From positions 2,728,001 through 2,792,000 of the forward strand of contig JABWDB010000031.1 of assembly GCA_019614645.1 (NCBI GenBank): a stretch of 64,000 nt of DNA, in the 5' to 3' direction. Positions 45,379 through 59,064 of the stretch are shown one piece after another (position 1 is the first letter of the stretch; every line of letters begins with the position of its first letter). The translations under genes were made by a program, and so were the position numbers. A model generated the notes under the pieces. It was not told the DNA's origin. It was given only the letters and a program-made list of their open reading frames with translations, and did no database searches. Origin of the DNA: Stratiolaelaps scimitus. Its lineage: Eukaryota > Arthropoda > Arachnida > Mesostigmata > Laelapidae.

Positions 45379-48300
45379 CTGATATGATTCATTTTGGTTT
45401 TCAATCTGTCCTTGATTTGGCCACGGACGATTGCCAGCATACGACTAACACTCCTAGCTTCACGGAAAATGTCGAGGGCTCCGAAGGAAAAGCCGCCTCA
45501 GGCTGTCCTCAGTTATTGTTGCGTGGTCCCTCAATAGACCTTTTTTAAAGAAGAATGTACATTTTAGCATTCATACTGATAATATAGACACTAGAGTAAA
45601 GATCCAACATCGAATAACAACTCAACATGACCTCGGCAGCCCTCATTGATTGGTCCTGCCAATCTAGACTTGAAACTCTCAATCGGGAATTGACTTGCCG
45701 TTAAATTGGACTCGGAAACCCGAGGCATATTTGCCAACTAAGGCAATGTCTCATTCTAGAGGAGGAAGTTCTGCCAGCCATCTGGGTGGCAGATCACGAT
45801 ACCCGAGGTGAACCTCGGAGCCAACACTCGGGGAGCCAAGCCCTCCAAGTGGTCAAAAATGTGAATCCAAGCACAAAATTTGTTTCTTTACGAGCTACTT
45901 TTGATCTGAAGGGCCAGAAGTGCGTATGTAATCGTTTAGCGCATACACGTACCCTCAGTGGTGCGTTAAAGAGTCCTGTATGGAAACCGGACTGTTGAGG
46001 TGCGACCAAGGCTCTACGCAAGATTTAGAGAAACTGAGCATATCCTGGAAGCGTGATGTAAAAAGAACGTATGTATGTATATTTTGTATTCATCAATTGC
46101 GAATGTCGTCGATGAATGCGATGCTAGTATATTTACTAATTAGTAATTTTATTATTCAGCAGTATTAAAACAATTACGGGCGAGACGAGAAATATCCTGA
46201 CTAAAGTCTCAATGAAGAAGGCTGTTATCACAAATATGTTCTCCTGTATAAAAATTCAACGCTTCGTGAAAGTGTTGCAAGGTGAAACACTGAAGAGCCA
46301 GCTTTAATGAGCTAAATAAGGTCCTCTAAATCACAAGAATAGATTGTTTTAGTAAGAGCAGCCTAATGCCTGTTTTCTTGCGTGTTATAATAAAAGCCGT
46401 GGAGCTCAACGTTCTCAATCTCTTGTCCGTACAATACATTAACAAAATACACCGTCAAAGGCTGGAACATGATTTTGTCACAGAAGGTGACTCTACGGAA
46501 GGTTCGTGGGTGTCCTTCCCCTCAGATGTTCACAGTAACGTTTACCTGGTCTGTTCATGTTCGTCCTGCTATATTCATTATGCTTGAATTTAAGGATATT
46601 CCATGCCAGTGCATAATAACATATACATAGATTGCTCTTCGCAGGCCCTGTTGAAGACCAATGACATGGCATTAGCACATGAATAGGTAGTTCATTTTCA
46701 TATGTGATAATATTCGAACGTTATCACGCGAGCGGGTACGTTGTATTAATCGGTCGCAAACATTTCGCAGTAAATCCAAGTTAATGGTAAATCACGAAAT
46801 GGTCTCCTGAGAAGGTAGCTTGAAACGATGCGTTTGCCGCCTACGAGCAGGGCTGTGGATAATGGCGTGATAATGCTTGGTAATATCGCAATAATGGTCG
46901 AGGATAATGGTGTTGCAAGATCTTCGGAGGAACCATCTTCTCGTACGCTCGCGCTGGCAACCCTAACGCGAAGTCATTCTCCCCTTTCTGATCCATTTAA
47001 CAGGGATCCTTAAGTTTCCATTTCGCGGCAGTCAGCCAGGCAGGCGGCTGACGGTCCTCATCGTTCCCCGGTCCCATTTCTCCACCTCACCCTCGGGTGC
47101 GTAAGTCACGTGCATAGAGCTCTTCCGCTTTGAGCTCTTCCTCGGAAATCGGTGTAAAAGACCGCTTGACTTCGGCCAGCGTCAGCCTTGTCGAAGGGTC
47201 GCCTGAATTGGTTACGATTCATGTTTATTTAATTCGCATTTCACAGACAGAGCTGGAAGCTGTGAAATCTATGTTTACTCATCCGTTAACCGCCGACTAT
47301 TTCTAGACGTTGCCATCATCCGGGATCTTGCCCATACTCGAATGATCACGAAACGCGTACTAGTCGATAAGGTGGGTCGCGTACACTTGAACAAATTGCA
47401 GATTCATCGTTTCGGCCGATCTGGGCAAACTACCATATTTGCTAGTTAGTGGCACGACCACTTAATAGACAGGGTAGCTGGCTCTCTTTGATTATATCCG
47501 CCTGGTTATGTTGGAACGGCTGGGAGAGCGTGTGGGAGGGTCTCTCCTGTAACAAGCAGGACTCAGATGCAAAGGCGTCACTCGTGTCAATGTCAATGAC
47601 GTTTTTATTGCAACCGTACAGCGGACTGCTATTTTGAACAGTTGCTTAAGATCGAAGTTCGTAGGGCAAACCGTGTGAACTGAATCAGCTAACTCAAGGA
47701 TTTTGCCATGTTAAGATCCTTTTGGTACCAGTGTTATTTAAATGATCATGAGTCGCGCGACGAGCGTACTTATGTACTTATGAAGATACCCATTGTATTC
47801 ATTTAGAAGGGAGATCGTCTTGCCGAAAGCCGTATCGTGAACGTTAACTGTTGGCTGTGAGTCGGCTCTAGAACTCGTCTTTTATCTATTCTTTTTGATA
47901 TTGTCCAGACAAGCAACAGTAAAGCACGCCTTTTTAGTACGAAAGATAGTTATACATGCTGCCTAGGTGCCAGCACTGGTGCTCAACTCAACCACTGTTG
48001 TTTCTAGAACACAAGTTAGAGAAGTTTCACTATTGTGATCCTCCATAGCGGTTGTCATTCCAGCACCTTGACGACATGTCTCATTGTTGTCAATTAACCA
48101 CGCTGTGTACTCTCGCTTGCTTCATCAGTAACCCACGAGTCGGTTCTGATCATTTAGATATAGAGAGAAATCGACATTTTTTATTCTCGGGTAATCGTTA
48201 TCGTCATCAGGTAATTTCGTGGTTACCAAAATGGATCCAGTGATGTTTATGTATAATATTCTGCAATATCATAAGCTTAGGCTTAAACCTACTTGAAACT

Positions 48301-48570
48301 GGCAGTTTCCCCTTCTTGAAAGCACTAATTGGCCAGGTTTAGCTAATTGACCCTTGTCTCGCCCAGTTGTAACGACGAACTTTGGCCGACTATAACTTTG
48401 CACTTTGGAAATAGAAACGGCAGCGCTCGATTCGAGTTGACTCGGAGTTTCAATGGGGCGGCGGACGGTTTAACCCGTATATAACCCATTTGATAATCCG
48501 TCCTCCGGATACCACCAATTTGGCCGATGGGTACCACATCGTCCAAACTTCATTTTAGTCAATTATCGTT
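41877..48570. other. Intergenic, no supported gene
   Basis: Contains a TA run at about 45353-45379 and several 60-125-codon ORFs on both strands with no recognisable domain. Nothing else could be supported. Confidence 0.4.
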
Positions 48571-48684
48571 ATGTTACCAGACCTCAAGTGGGTCCACGCC
48601 TCGGGACCCTTTCGTGTTGTTAAACGATTGCCTTCTACAAAATATAGGTTTGCCAAAGCGAATGATCATCTTCGCTTGAGTTGA
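48571..48684 (+). pseudogene. LTR-retroelement integrase C-terminal remnant
   Basis: A 37-codon ORF reading LKWVHASGPFRVVKRLPSTK, then YRFAKANDHLRLS. The W-x4-GPFRVVKRL-x3-KYR arrangement followed by H-x-RL is like the GPY/F module at the C-terminus of gypsy-type integrases. No integrase core is recognisable upstream in any frame. It is a small isolated fragment. Confidence 0.45.
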
Positions 48685-51600
48685 GTGAATTCACACTGCC
48701 ACCCGCCAAATATGATTTGCCATTCGGACCTAGGAAAGCAATGCGAAAGCGGTTCCGTGGACGTTCACTGTTAGCCTAGAGCAGCCCGACAAAAAGCGGC
48801 TTAGTTTGGTGGCACATACATGAGAAGTTACGACTGGTTTACAGCAGCACGCACGTTTTCCAACGGGAACCTATATTTCAACGTCATTCAAAGATTATTT
48901 TGTCCTAGTTCATGTACTTCTTGTGGAGGGTAAAAATAATACAGCGAGTGGCATTGGTCCCAAATACGAGAAAGAACGTAGGACGCAATACTTACACTGT
49001 CCGCAGGCTTTATTGCGGAACTCATTTTCTTATATATAACACGTAGTATTAGCACTATTTAACGCAGATCTGGAGTACAGTTTAAGGGGGCGAGAGTTTC
49101 GTGGGTTGATCTGCCATAACATGAGGCAGGGGTCAGTCTAACTGTTCCATGGCAATAAATAACTCTTTATTGAATTTCAACATAAGGAACATGTCACAGT
49201 ATTATGTTTGTTGCTAACGTGAATGGTTTTCGATTTGAATGTATCACTTCCATTAAACTATCTGTACAAGCTGTCACAACACACGCTGGAAGTAAATCTC
49301 ATCGCGCTGCGGTTCCCGGGTACCACCACACACTGCGCATATCGTGCCCACGAAAGAAGAGCGATTGTCTTGTGTTACAATGGTGAAATCGAGAGGGGTT
49401 TTTGTGAGCAGAGGGGTATCAATCCTATTTTGGCCTTCTAAAATTGTCAGTATACCACCCACTGAGTTGTTGTTGTTGTCGCTGAGCAACGCGAGACGAC
49501 AGCATGTAGATGGCGGGAGCTCAACGAGGACAGAGGAATTGGCTAACGGGGTGTGTCGAACTCGGGAATCAAGGGGGTATCATGGGTCGATGATGGGGCT
49601 ATGGTCTTCAGCGTTTCTCGTCGCGTGTCCACCACCGCGGAAAATAGGACGGGAAAGAGAGAGCTTACTCCACTCAGCTCATTGACTTCCACCGGCAGCA
49701 GCAGCATCACCACCATCACCACCACCAACTTCTACCCTGCGTCGTGTACGTTCCCCTTTTAGCTCTCGACTCTCGGCACCGTCGAGCATGGCTCTCTGTC
49801 GATTGTCGCTGGCCTGACTCCCATTCGGCGGACGGGCAACGAAGGATACCTCCCGCAAATCTTAAAAGTTGCTCAAAGGCCTGCCGCACCCTGTCGCAGC
49901 CACTCCTGCGTTGGCTCAATTGAGCTCAAATCGTTGTTCGCTCACGAGCTAAAGCGGGCGAAGAAGATGGTGACTTTTCACCTAAATTGTTCGTCTTGTC
50001 ATTTTTCCCACTCTTCGTCTCCCGTCTGCCCAAGTGCCTCGACTTCTGCTACCCTCGAGGGCCGGACGCTGGAGGAGTCGTCAACTGCTCACAGCGCGAT
50101 AGATATCAACGCGACGGTCTGCTATGAAATCGTTCGGAGCTGCTTTTTGTCGAATGTAAAAAAAGAGCTCTGATAACTTTTGAACAAAAAGGACAACAAC
50201 TATGAGTTTTAGTACATATCAGAGTAGTATATATCTTGATTTCGTGTATCCGATCTCGCATTGCAGAGATCCGTAGCATAAAAGCACTGACGTAAGTAGC
50301 TAGGCAGGGTTTCATTCTTGCCACAGTCCTCTTCTAGAGTTCCCTCTCTCTCAATCTATATATAGACATAAACATATATAGATAGAGAGAGAGAGATTTT
50401 CTAGAGACTTTCTATTTTTTATTTAGTGATTTTTGTCACGTCAACGCAGCCAGTCGAGAGGCTTCTTATCGCCATTATTTGTCGCCTCATTGTCGCTAAG
50501 TGTTCCTATTTCCACACCGATACTGTGTCCGATGTTCCGTTGGCCGTTTTGGTTGATATCATCATATACGTGACGGTATAATAGATCACTTTTCCAAATC
50601 CCCCAATTCTTCTTCTGCCTAATTATCTTAGATCCTCCTCATCGCTGCGCACGCGTGTCGTCGTAATTGGCCTTGAAAGGCTTCTAGTTTAAGCCGTCGG
50701 CCAATTGTCTAAAGGACTCCACCGTCAGAGTAAGGGCCGTTCTATAACGAAGTTTATAGAGGCGATCGCCGCGCGAAACTGAGACCGGTGGTAACAGCTC
50801 CACCATGTTAGGAACAAAAGACGTCAGCGTACATCACAGCATGTTGTCGCTCAAGTAGATAATAACTCGAGTTTCTTGCACCGGGGACAAAGCTTGTGTA
50901 TTGAATTAAGCTAAATATTGATAACTATCATTGGTAACAGATGTTTTTTCTCTTATTGTTTAGGCGGACAGGTTTCACAGCGGCGTCGGCAGTGTCCGAG
51001 TGATATACTTCATTAAACTATTCATCAGCTGCGTGACTCATGAAGGGACGGTGAGGTGATCACGAAATATAACATGAATATATCTGATGCACTCAAACAC
51101 CCGGAATGATGATATTCGTGTCACATTTCAAATGCCACAACGACCATTTTCGTTCGCACGCGAATGCTTCACCCATCTCTGCGTAGTATTGTACAGGGTG
51201 TGGTCAGAAATAGCGGAGCATAGCCGAACATCTAGGCAATACGTAAGCGTACAGTGAACTGGAAATGTAGGTTTACTTCTTGTAAGACAAAAACAAGCAG
51301 AGCCGTACGCTTCGTTGTATCCGCCTGTTTGTCTGTTTAAGCCCCCTGCCCACAGCTGTACAAGCACTATGCGGCGAGATATGTATACAGAGGGAGCCGC
51401 ATGTTCGTAAGTGGTTCGTATTGCTGAACGCCGTGAAGCGAACGAATAACATGTCCAATAAGATGTTGGCAACCGACGTCGGTTGAGTACCACCAACGTA
51501 GTAATTATTTTTCATCTATCTCATCCTTATGACCTATTGTTTTTATGTTGCTGAGAATTCGTCGTATAATGGCAGATTGCGATACACTCAACTGCAGCCC

Positions 51601-51731
51601 CAACTGCTTTCGCATTGAGGAGTGTCCAACCCTCATCGTCTGTCTCAATAGCTAGTATTGATACTTAACCTTAAGGACCGAAGCCCTGTCATTTCCCACA
51701 GGTTCAGTTGTTACGCGGTTTTTGTGAAGTC

Positions 51732-51733
<2 letters not shown>
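48685..51733. other. Intergenic, no supported gene
   Basis: A GA/TC and TA hairpin-like simple repeat is at about 50343-50397. A CAC/CAG patch at 49690-49730 gives low-complexity ORFs. No domain is seen. Confidence 0.4.

Positions 51734-51734
<1 letters not shown>

Positions 51735-51778
<44 letters not shown>
51735..51778. repeat. (TA)n microsatellite
   Basis: 44 bp of uninterrupted TA dinucleotide. Confidence 0.95.
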
Positions 51779-51781
<3 letters not shown>

Positions 51782-52792
51782 CAACAATCGCTTTTACACA
51801 AAACAATTGTCCATAGTAATTGACAACACATGAATGCTTAGTTGCAACGTTTACACTGTCTAGCATAAGGTTCCGAGATAATAGTGCATATTATCGGAAG
51901 GGCAAGAGGAATCCTATGTAGAAGTCATACGGGGAAACTGGAAGTGCTTCGAGGTTTAGATAAAAGGCTGGATAAAAGCGTTGTCGATCGAAAAGTTCGT
52001 TTCAGCTGTGACAGAGATCAGTCATCCGCGCACAGGCCGGTGTCGCTTTGCCAGATCCCGAGCAACGTTCAACTCCGTTCAATCCGCCGACGAGCCGACA
52101 ACCAACCCCCGACTTGGTGATGCCAATAAGATGGTTGCCACCGCCCTGACACACCGCTCCTTCGGTAGACCAATCAACGAGAACTAGTGACAACAGTTAA
52201 GTTCTTAAAGCAGAGCCGAACCAATAGATAAATAGATATATAGATGAGAAGTAGGCTGGCGAGTTGAGTCGGGAGACAATGGGGGGATAGGATTTGGAAA
52301 GGGGATGAGACCAAAGGATGTTGAAGTGGTCGCGCACGCCCTCTGCTGAGCTCATCCAGTCGGAATGGTTGATTCCTCGCTACTACGCCGATGGGGACAT
52401 ATTATAGATGGATACATCGAAGAGACCCGAGGGATAGATCTCATCTCATCGACCAGAAGAGAATCGTTCCTGATGAATGGCGCGATTACAATGCCCTGCC
52501 CAGTTTTTCGCTGCTGACAATCATCGTGTGTATACTGAAGACATAGAAGATAATTGTGTTGTTGTTAATGTATGCTACAGTAAGCGTGCGTCTTGTGTGA
52601 CTTCATGAACAGTTAGTTACACGCGTTACGTCAGGTTTTCAGCTGACGTCGAGATGGTCACCCCGTATAGGAAATACAGTCAAACAGTCTCTGTTTCGTT
52701 ATTCCGGCATCGAGAACTTTGCTATTCAACTTCTGAACTACCAGCGTCCACCGTGGTCTTCCAACTCTTCATCTAATCCTACACTATATGGA

Positions 52793-52807
52793 CTCTCTCT
52801 CTCTCTC

Positions 52808-52847
<40 letters not shown>
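52793..52847. repeat. (TC)n(TA)n compound microsatellite
   Basis: About 18 bp of CT dinucleotide followed by about 36 bp of TA. Confidence 0.95.
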
Positions 52848-52850
<3 letters not shown>

Positions 52851-55207
52851 TCTCCTCAATTTCAAACACCACATACAATTTAGCACATTCACAGAACAGA
52901 ATCATTCTCAAATTAGGACAGAAATTGATGAATGGCGTGTGTAAACAAGACTTGGCAGTGACACATATTCGAGCAAATCAAAGGCTGCTCATTCGATGCC
53001 ACTTTGATACGGCCTGAACAATGAATTAACATTGTTCATTGTTCATTGAACCTAACATATCAATTCATAACACATGATCAACGACTACAACCTCATTTCG
53101 ACTTCGACCGTTTGCTATTGAGGATAAAAACGAGGAAATTCGTGACTCCAATCGATCCACGCAGATTCTTGTAGTCACAGTAGCACTGGCAGTTTACACC
53201 GTCCAGGTTAAACACATTCATCTAACATCCTTCTATTCGATGACCGAATCGGGAAACGATGAGAGACAATGAATCCCATAAGGAGCAGGGTATGACGGCC
53301 TCCCTCCCTTCCTCTCTCTCTCTCTCTCTCTACCTCCTGGAAGTTAGAGAGCCAAGTGGATCAAGTAGACTAGTGAAAAGTAGAGCAGGATGGAGCACTG
53401 ACGAATCGGGGAAGAGACACAGAGAGAGATAGAGAGAGAGAGAGGAGGCACACGATTGGACGACGTCGGACGGTGGACGTCAGCCGGGAGGGGTGAAGCC
53501 CTGGTGAAGAAAATAGTTGGTCGACTCTTCGACCGCCAAGCATCGCTGCGACAGCCGACAGCGGTCCCTACCAGCGTACGCAGTGAAGTAGGATGAACGT
53601 GACGGTGGGAGAGACTCACAACGGGTAACAGGGTATCAGTATCAGAGGCAGAAGGACAAAGCGGACGAAAATGGCGGGGGTCGATCATAGGGGGTCACGA
53701 GGGGTGGCGGGGGATGCACGCCGCATCCCCCCCCGCCGCTAAAGTCGTCGTCGTCTCCATCTTCAAACTTTAATAATCATAATCATGAAGGCGGCCGGCT
53801 GGCTGGCTGCCTGCCTGCCTCCCTGCAGAGTCGCTGGCGGCAATGACACGGACGAGCTGTGGCAGCTGAACGAGTGCTGCTTCTTCTCGAGGGAACGAGG
53901 GTCCCCGACAGCAATCAATGGACAAACTCCACTGGTCCGAGCAGTCGGCTTAATTACTTTGCGCCTGGTTCTTTTTTTGTTTCAGCTTTACTATAGTGAA
54001 AAACAGCATTTTTAATGGCCGTGGTAGTCAATGGTTAACGGTATGATCCTCTCTCGACAGTGGAAGCAAGTCTGCTCTCGTTGATGACACGAAACCGTAG
54101 TGTGATATAGTCACTCGGTTTAAATTCGTGCGTCAAATTCGTTCTGTAAGCTGAGGTTGTTCAAAGGAGGCTGGCTTATGGCGAACGTTGAGCCGATTCG
54201 TGGGGATCGGCTTCACCGGTGTTTGTGGAAGTAATTTTTACAGTCATTTTCTATACTATATAACTGATTTAGTAAAACTGCGGATTATATAAGGTAGCCA
54301 CTGTTGGTCATTATGAGTTTCTCACAAGAGGAGGAAGTCGACTCATTTATTCAATCTATTGAGTGACTTATTATTCCATATAATTACTTGCCATATTTTC
54401 CCATTTCGCTTTAGCAAATTTCAAATGAGAACCATAACGAGTATAGTTCCAATGAGAAAATACGTTGACATACACGCGTCGCTGTTTTTCTTGACGCGTT
54501 CGATTCAAGTTGAAGCTGAATCACGTTCGTAATTATGCGATATTAGGGGGTATTTCATTTACACTGCTACCGATATGTGTCTGATCACTACTGTATCAGT
54601 AGTTAATAATTATTACTAATAATTACTACTTAATATATAAATACTTCTAGATTAAAAAAACAATAGTTCTTTTTCGCTCGCAATTTTTTTCGTTCTCTGT
54701 TTATCCCGATGTTGTCGTAACGTTTGCGCGACGCCACTGCTCCTGGCAATTCGCCAAAGACTACGTCAATTTTCCCGAATCAATTAGAAAATGCCACCTG
54801 TTCTAGCAAAATAAGCGTTCTTATCCTAATGGAACAAAATTTTCACATTCAGTGTCTGTTAATTCTCATATAAATTAATTGTGATGCACTTTATACAAGC
54901 AGTGATAACTAAATGAATACTTTCCATATTACAGTTGAAACTGAGCAACAATTGTACCCTATGAAAGTGGAATACATCTAAGAACAGAACCCTCCTATAT
55001 ATATATATATATATTCCCCATAGAAATTATAGAATTATATAAGAAAATCATACGCGGATATTATTTATACTTGTAATTATGCCACGTTAATCGCTTTAAG
55101 AATAGCCTCTTACAAATATCATTCGAAAGGATATTTAAAAAAAGTGTCATTTAAACGAACTGTTGTATTTGTGTAAAGTGGCCTTTGATTCGGGTGCTTA
55201 CATTTCG

Positions 55208-55230
55208 CCGCTGTCAGATTCTGACAGCGG
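55208..55230. repeat. Perfect 11-bp inverted repeat with 1-bp centre
   Basis: CCGCTGTCAGA, T, TCTGACAGCGG. It places two TGACAG (TALE homeodomain type) cores head to head in otherwise AT-rich sequence. Confidence 0.9.
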
Positions 55231-57184
55231 AGCCAAATATATCTAACTAGCCTTTCTCATGAGCCTGCTTCGATGATCCCAGGTCATCATAGTAGATGAC
55301 AGTTCGGTCGTGGTAGTTCACCGTTATTGTGGTCGTTTCAGTGTGAACGAACTGCAAACGATCTAGATGCATGCGTTTACCTTTTAGAACGGTGAACCTT
55401 TGCAAACGTTGACACAATTTGATTCATTGTTAGCTGACGTTTCGACTAACCGAGGTCACAACTATGATTGAATATTATATTGGATATCAGCACAGTATCA
55501 GGTTCTCCTATGTGGGCGATACCAGATGGCCGATTTCGAGTTGCCACAATGTGCAACTCATTTCTATGATGCAAAATACTACTCAACACTACTTGACAAA
55601 TCCTACTATTCAATAATACAAATACTCTGTGCCTATGCAGAACATCTATGTCTCTTGTGAAAAAGGCGTCACCTGAGCCGTGGAGTGGTCATTGAAGAAA
55701 GAAGCCGTCTTATTTCTCGTCTAACCTTGATAGAGCGACGCAGTATTCATATGACACTTAAGTATTTCAATAGAGAGAGCCAACGATGAAGTTTGGGGGT
55801 GATGCTTTGAGCTTGATCAAACTTGCCATGTACACTTTTTTTTTAATTTGTGGTGACAGTCTGATTGGAAACTCTAAGATTTATTACTGTACTCGACCAA
55901 GTGACCACCAATAAAAATCTGCTTAGAAATAAACTTACAAATTTTTTATTTCTTAAATACCAAACTATAATTATTGGTGAGCTACCCGTTCGTGTTTCAA
56001 TTACTGGCGGGATTGTCCATATAATTGGAAACAATGCACGCTCAGGAACGCCACTAATAAATTAGAGTTACGCACGCTGATTGCATCTTGATATGAATAC
56101 AGTTAGCCAGGACACTTGTCGAGTTAACATCCACCACTTCAAGCAAACAGCCTGTGACAGCGAACCCTTTGAGTTAAACCGATTCTTGTTGTTTACGATA
56201 TATCTCTCTAAGAACAACGGCTTCTCTTAATTTCCCGAGGCCTCCTTGCCAAGGCATCAATGAGCCTTTATCCCATATTGATACTGACCTCTGATCGCTG
56301 TAATTAGCCATTGCGGAAGCATTGTCTCCGTTACCGGAGTGTTTCCGGATCTTGCGGCCTTGACACATTTTCCATTCTGCTAATCTCACCGGAAGGAGCT
56401 GTCCCAGCGGACTCACAATCACGTTAACTTATCCAAGTGGTATAAGCCTCACAGGTTATTTCATGTAACCACCTTGTGTTAGAAAGTATGAAACAGTCCT
56501 TAGCATTTGACTGCAAAGGTGATATTCTAGCGACAGAGAGGCTGGTTGATTGGCGCATCGAAAATCAGAGATAGTTCTGCTTTCTTACCAGAAAAATCAT
56601 CCGTATGTCTAAGGTATTAGGAACAAGAAAGGCAAATCGAATGGTGATCACCACGACACCGATTTCGTCACAACGTTAGCACAGTTAGATGTGCAAAGCA
56701 TACCGTTTAATTAAAAATAAGTAAGGCTCTGAGTTCTGACTCGATTATAACTATTTATATAATTATTATGACACTACCGCGCAAACGTCTCGAGGCAAGC
56801 AGGAACTCATCGATTATCCTATTTGTAGAAAAGAAAAATGCTGCTGTGCGCTTGCAACAAACTTCGGGATCTTCGGGACGGAAAGTAAGTTTTATCGATA
56901 CATAGCGTTATTGCACCATAACGATATTATTGTTACAACAAAAAAAAAACATATATATATAAGACACACTACCTAAGACGACAAAGTGGTGATCGATTGA
57001 TGCCTGTTATGAATGATGCTCGTTCGTTATTTCCAGTCATGTCCCGCACTGTGTTCCAGATTATCCTATCCTGACAACATATTGTGCGTTCCTGGAACTG
57101 CCACATGCTCCCGAAGCACATAAACATGTGTGTGACGCGGTATGATGATGTGTGGTGACCTGGGTCAAGCTTACATGTGCGCTG

Positions 57185-57220
57185 TATATAACGACGGATA
57201 TGAAAGAAACCATGATCAGT
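57185..57220 (+). promoter_or_regulatory. TATA box and arthropod initiator for the antistasin-like gene
   Basis: TATATAA at 57185-57191 and TCAGT at 57216-57220, with the initiator A at 57218. The TATA box therefore starts 33 bp upstream of the inferred start site, the spacing expected for arthropod promoters. It predicts a 98-base 5' UTR before the ATG at 57316. Confidence 0.6.
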
Positions 57221-57315
57221 GGATACCCACACTCCGAGTGATAGGGTTGATGCCATTCGTGGAACACTCCGCTGTGCAATTCTCCAAGTGGTCGGAAAAG
57301 GTGACGTCGTCAGAA

Positions 57316-57397
57316 ATGTCCTCCCTTTGCCATCTGTTTGCATTGTCAAGCATTCTGCTTGTGTTCATTGCAACATTTCCGCAGCTCGCCGATGCCG
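57316..57397 (+). CDS. Secreted antistasin-like protein, exon 1 (signal peptide)
   Basis: The ATG at 57316 opens 27 codons plus one base: MSSLCHLFALSSILLVFI, then ATFPQLADA. This is a textbook signal peptide with a hydrophobic core and an ADA cleavage site immediately before the splice junction. The donor is GCCG|GTAAGT. The frame is open upstream to 57142, but the signal peptide and the promoter at 57185-57220 favour the 57316 start. With exons 2 and 3 the protein has 101 residues (about 74 mature). The product should be secreted by a gland or hemocyte; which tissue is not visible. Confidence 0.8.
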
Positions 57398-58264
57398 GTA
57401 AGTGTAGACGCGACGCTTATCTATCGAAAATTAAACTCTGCAAATGACAAGAGCGGCTCTTTTGAAATATTTGTCGACAAAAACGCTTGAATAAACGGTG
57501 CCTGTGTTATTCTTTTTGTCCGATGTGTCTACAGGATCAGAGCAGTCTAGCGTGCAGTCCTTTGTGTTATGTCTCAAATATTAATTGCTTAGTAATATTC
57601 TTTTGAAGGAGTGACATCACTGCTCAACCTTTAATTTCTGTAAATATGCTACCAGCTGAGCTTTTCATCATTTTCAAAATATAAAATCTCCCCGGGGATT
57701 TGATTTTGGCTAGAGGATAGATTTCTGAAGTTACAGAGAAGTTGTTTGTATCTTTGTTGTTTATTTTATATCTTAAAATAAAATTTGTGATTAATTTTCA
57801 CAGTTTATTGCGCTATCCCCTACTTATTTACACAATTGGTTGGACAATCCCTGATTGAATAAATTATACCTCAATTTGCTTCGACGAAGTCAAGTTGGAA
57901 CAAGGGATAGTGATTTTGTAATACTGGCCGAAAAAGAGAACGTCATGTGGACGATTCGCGATAGACATATCATACACCACGGAATAAGTTAACAATCCGC
58001 GGAATGGTGAAATGAGAATTGTACTTGGCTACTCATCGAGATAAACCCATTGGATAACCAATAGAATGCTCGAGTGAGTGCGTCGAGTCAAACTTCACGA
58101 TACGAGATGCTCTATCATATATATATTTATGCTCGAGATGTTCGTTAGATCTTACATCACATCTAAAGAACATCTGGATCAATGAACAGCAACTATCCTT
58201 CATCTACGTTAACGCAGTGCTAACAAAACCATGTGATTTTGCTGATTTTATGCACCATCTCCAG

Positions 58265-58333
58265 AATGTGAACGCATCGACTATTGCAATTGTCGACGAG
58301 GAGTGGACCGCTTTGGATGTCCCCTCTGCCTCT
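58265..58333 (+). CDS. Secreted antistasin-like protein, exon 2 (cysteine knot)
   Basis: Joined to exon 1 in phase (G|AA). It encodes ECERIDYCNCRRGVDRFGCP followed by LCL, with the next Cys codon split T|GT. The spacing C-x5-C-x-C-x8-C-x2-C-x-C with the core G-x2-x-x-GCPxCxC is that of antistasin-like domains, small disulfide-rich serine-protease inhibitors known from leeches, molluscs and arthropods. The domain fits exactly into this 69-base exon and borrows its last Cys from exon 3. The acceptor is CATCTCCAG and the donor is GTGAGT. The inhibitor reactive site is not assignable by eye, so protease inhibition is inferred from the family. Confidence 0.85.
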
Positions 58334-59064
58334 GTGAGTTAAATTACACGATTCTAACCCACAATAGTAATACACAGATGAACTGATTGTATCTCACTTT
58401 CGGGACAATCAATAGCCCATAAGTGCAAACGTATCTATGGCCACTTCTAGCACCGTAGAATTAACTAATTACGTTGCGACGCTCTGCTGCCAGGCTATAT
58501 ACACATAATACCACCAAAATGTATTGAATCGATTATGCTTGCGCTCATTTATATTGTATGGTAATTCATCCAATACCACTCACTAGTTCATTCAGATACT
58601 TCAGGCTTTTCGAGAGGATTTCACGCGCTCGGGTTTGCCGCCGATGTCCACCCTGGGGAACTATCTATAACAAAGGGGTTTCTGCTCAAATTGTTGATAT
58701 ATGTATTCTTTAATCTTAACCTTGTAATATCTGTTTTTGTTTATTTATCCATGACCTATTCCTGCTGTTACTATCGGTCCATATGCCTCGCAATTCACTT
58801 CCAAACCTCAGAAATAAAAGCAAGCGCCGAACACGACAGTGGAAATGATCTCCACAGAGCTATAATATTAGTATTGCTTAAGGGACGCATCTATGAATTC
58901 GCCAATTTTAGTAAAAAAAAAGGACGCCGTGACGTGGCCAATTATATTATAATTATCGAATAGATTGATTGATAAATAGTATCCGAACGCTGCTTGATTG
59001 GTATCGCTGGGGGATATTCAGTTTTGTCGAAGGTAACGTATAAGAAATACTTCGTACATTTCAG

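Larger units (their letters stand above)
51779..57184. other. Intergenic, no supported gene
   Basis: A GA/TC-rich and GC-richer patch lies at 53300-53900, with an ATG ORF (53785) rich in Leu, Ala and Cys that is probably a product of GCTG repeats. A perfect 23-bp palindrome lies at 55208-55230. The AT-rich stretch 54500-56000 has only short unrecognised ORFs. Confidence 0.4.

Noticed and set aside
53785..54015. ATG ORF starting MKAAGWLAACLPP
   Set aside because: The apparent signal peptide is produced by GGCT/CTGC simple repeats and the rest is unrecognised.
58691..58963. 90-codon ORF inside intron 2 of the antistasin-like gene
   Set aside because: TTG start, AT-rich composition, no family; best explained as intron sequence.
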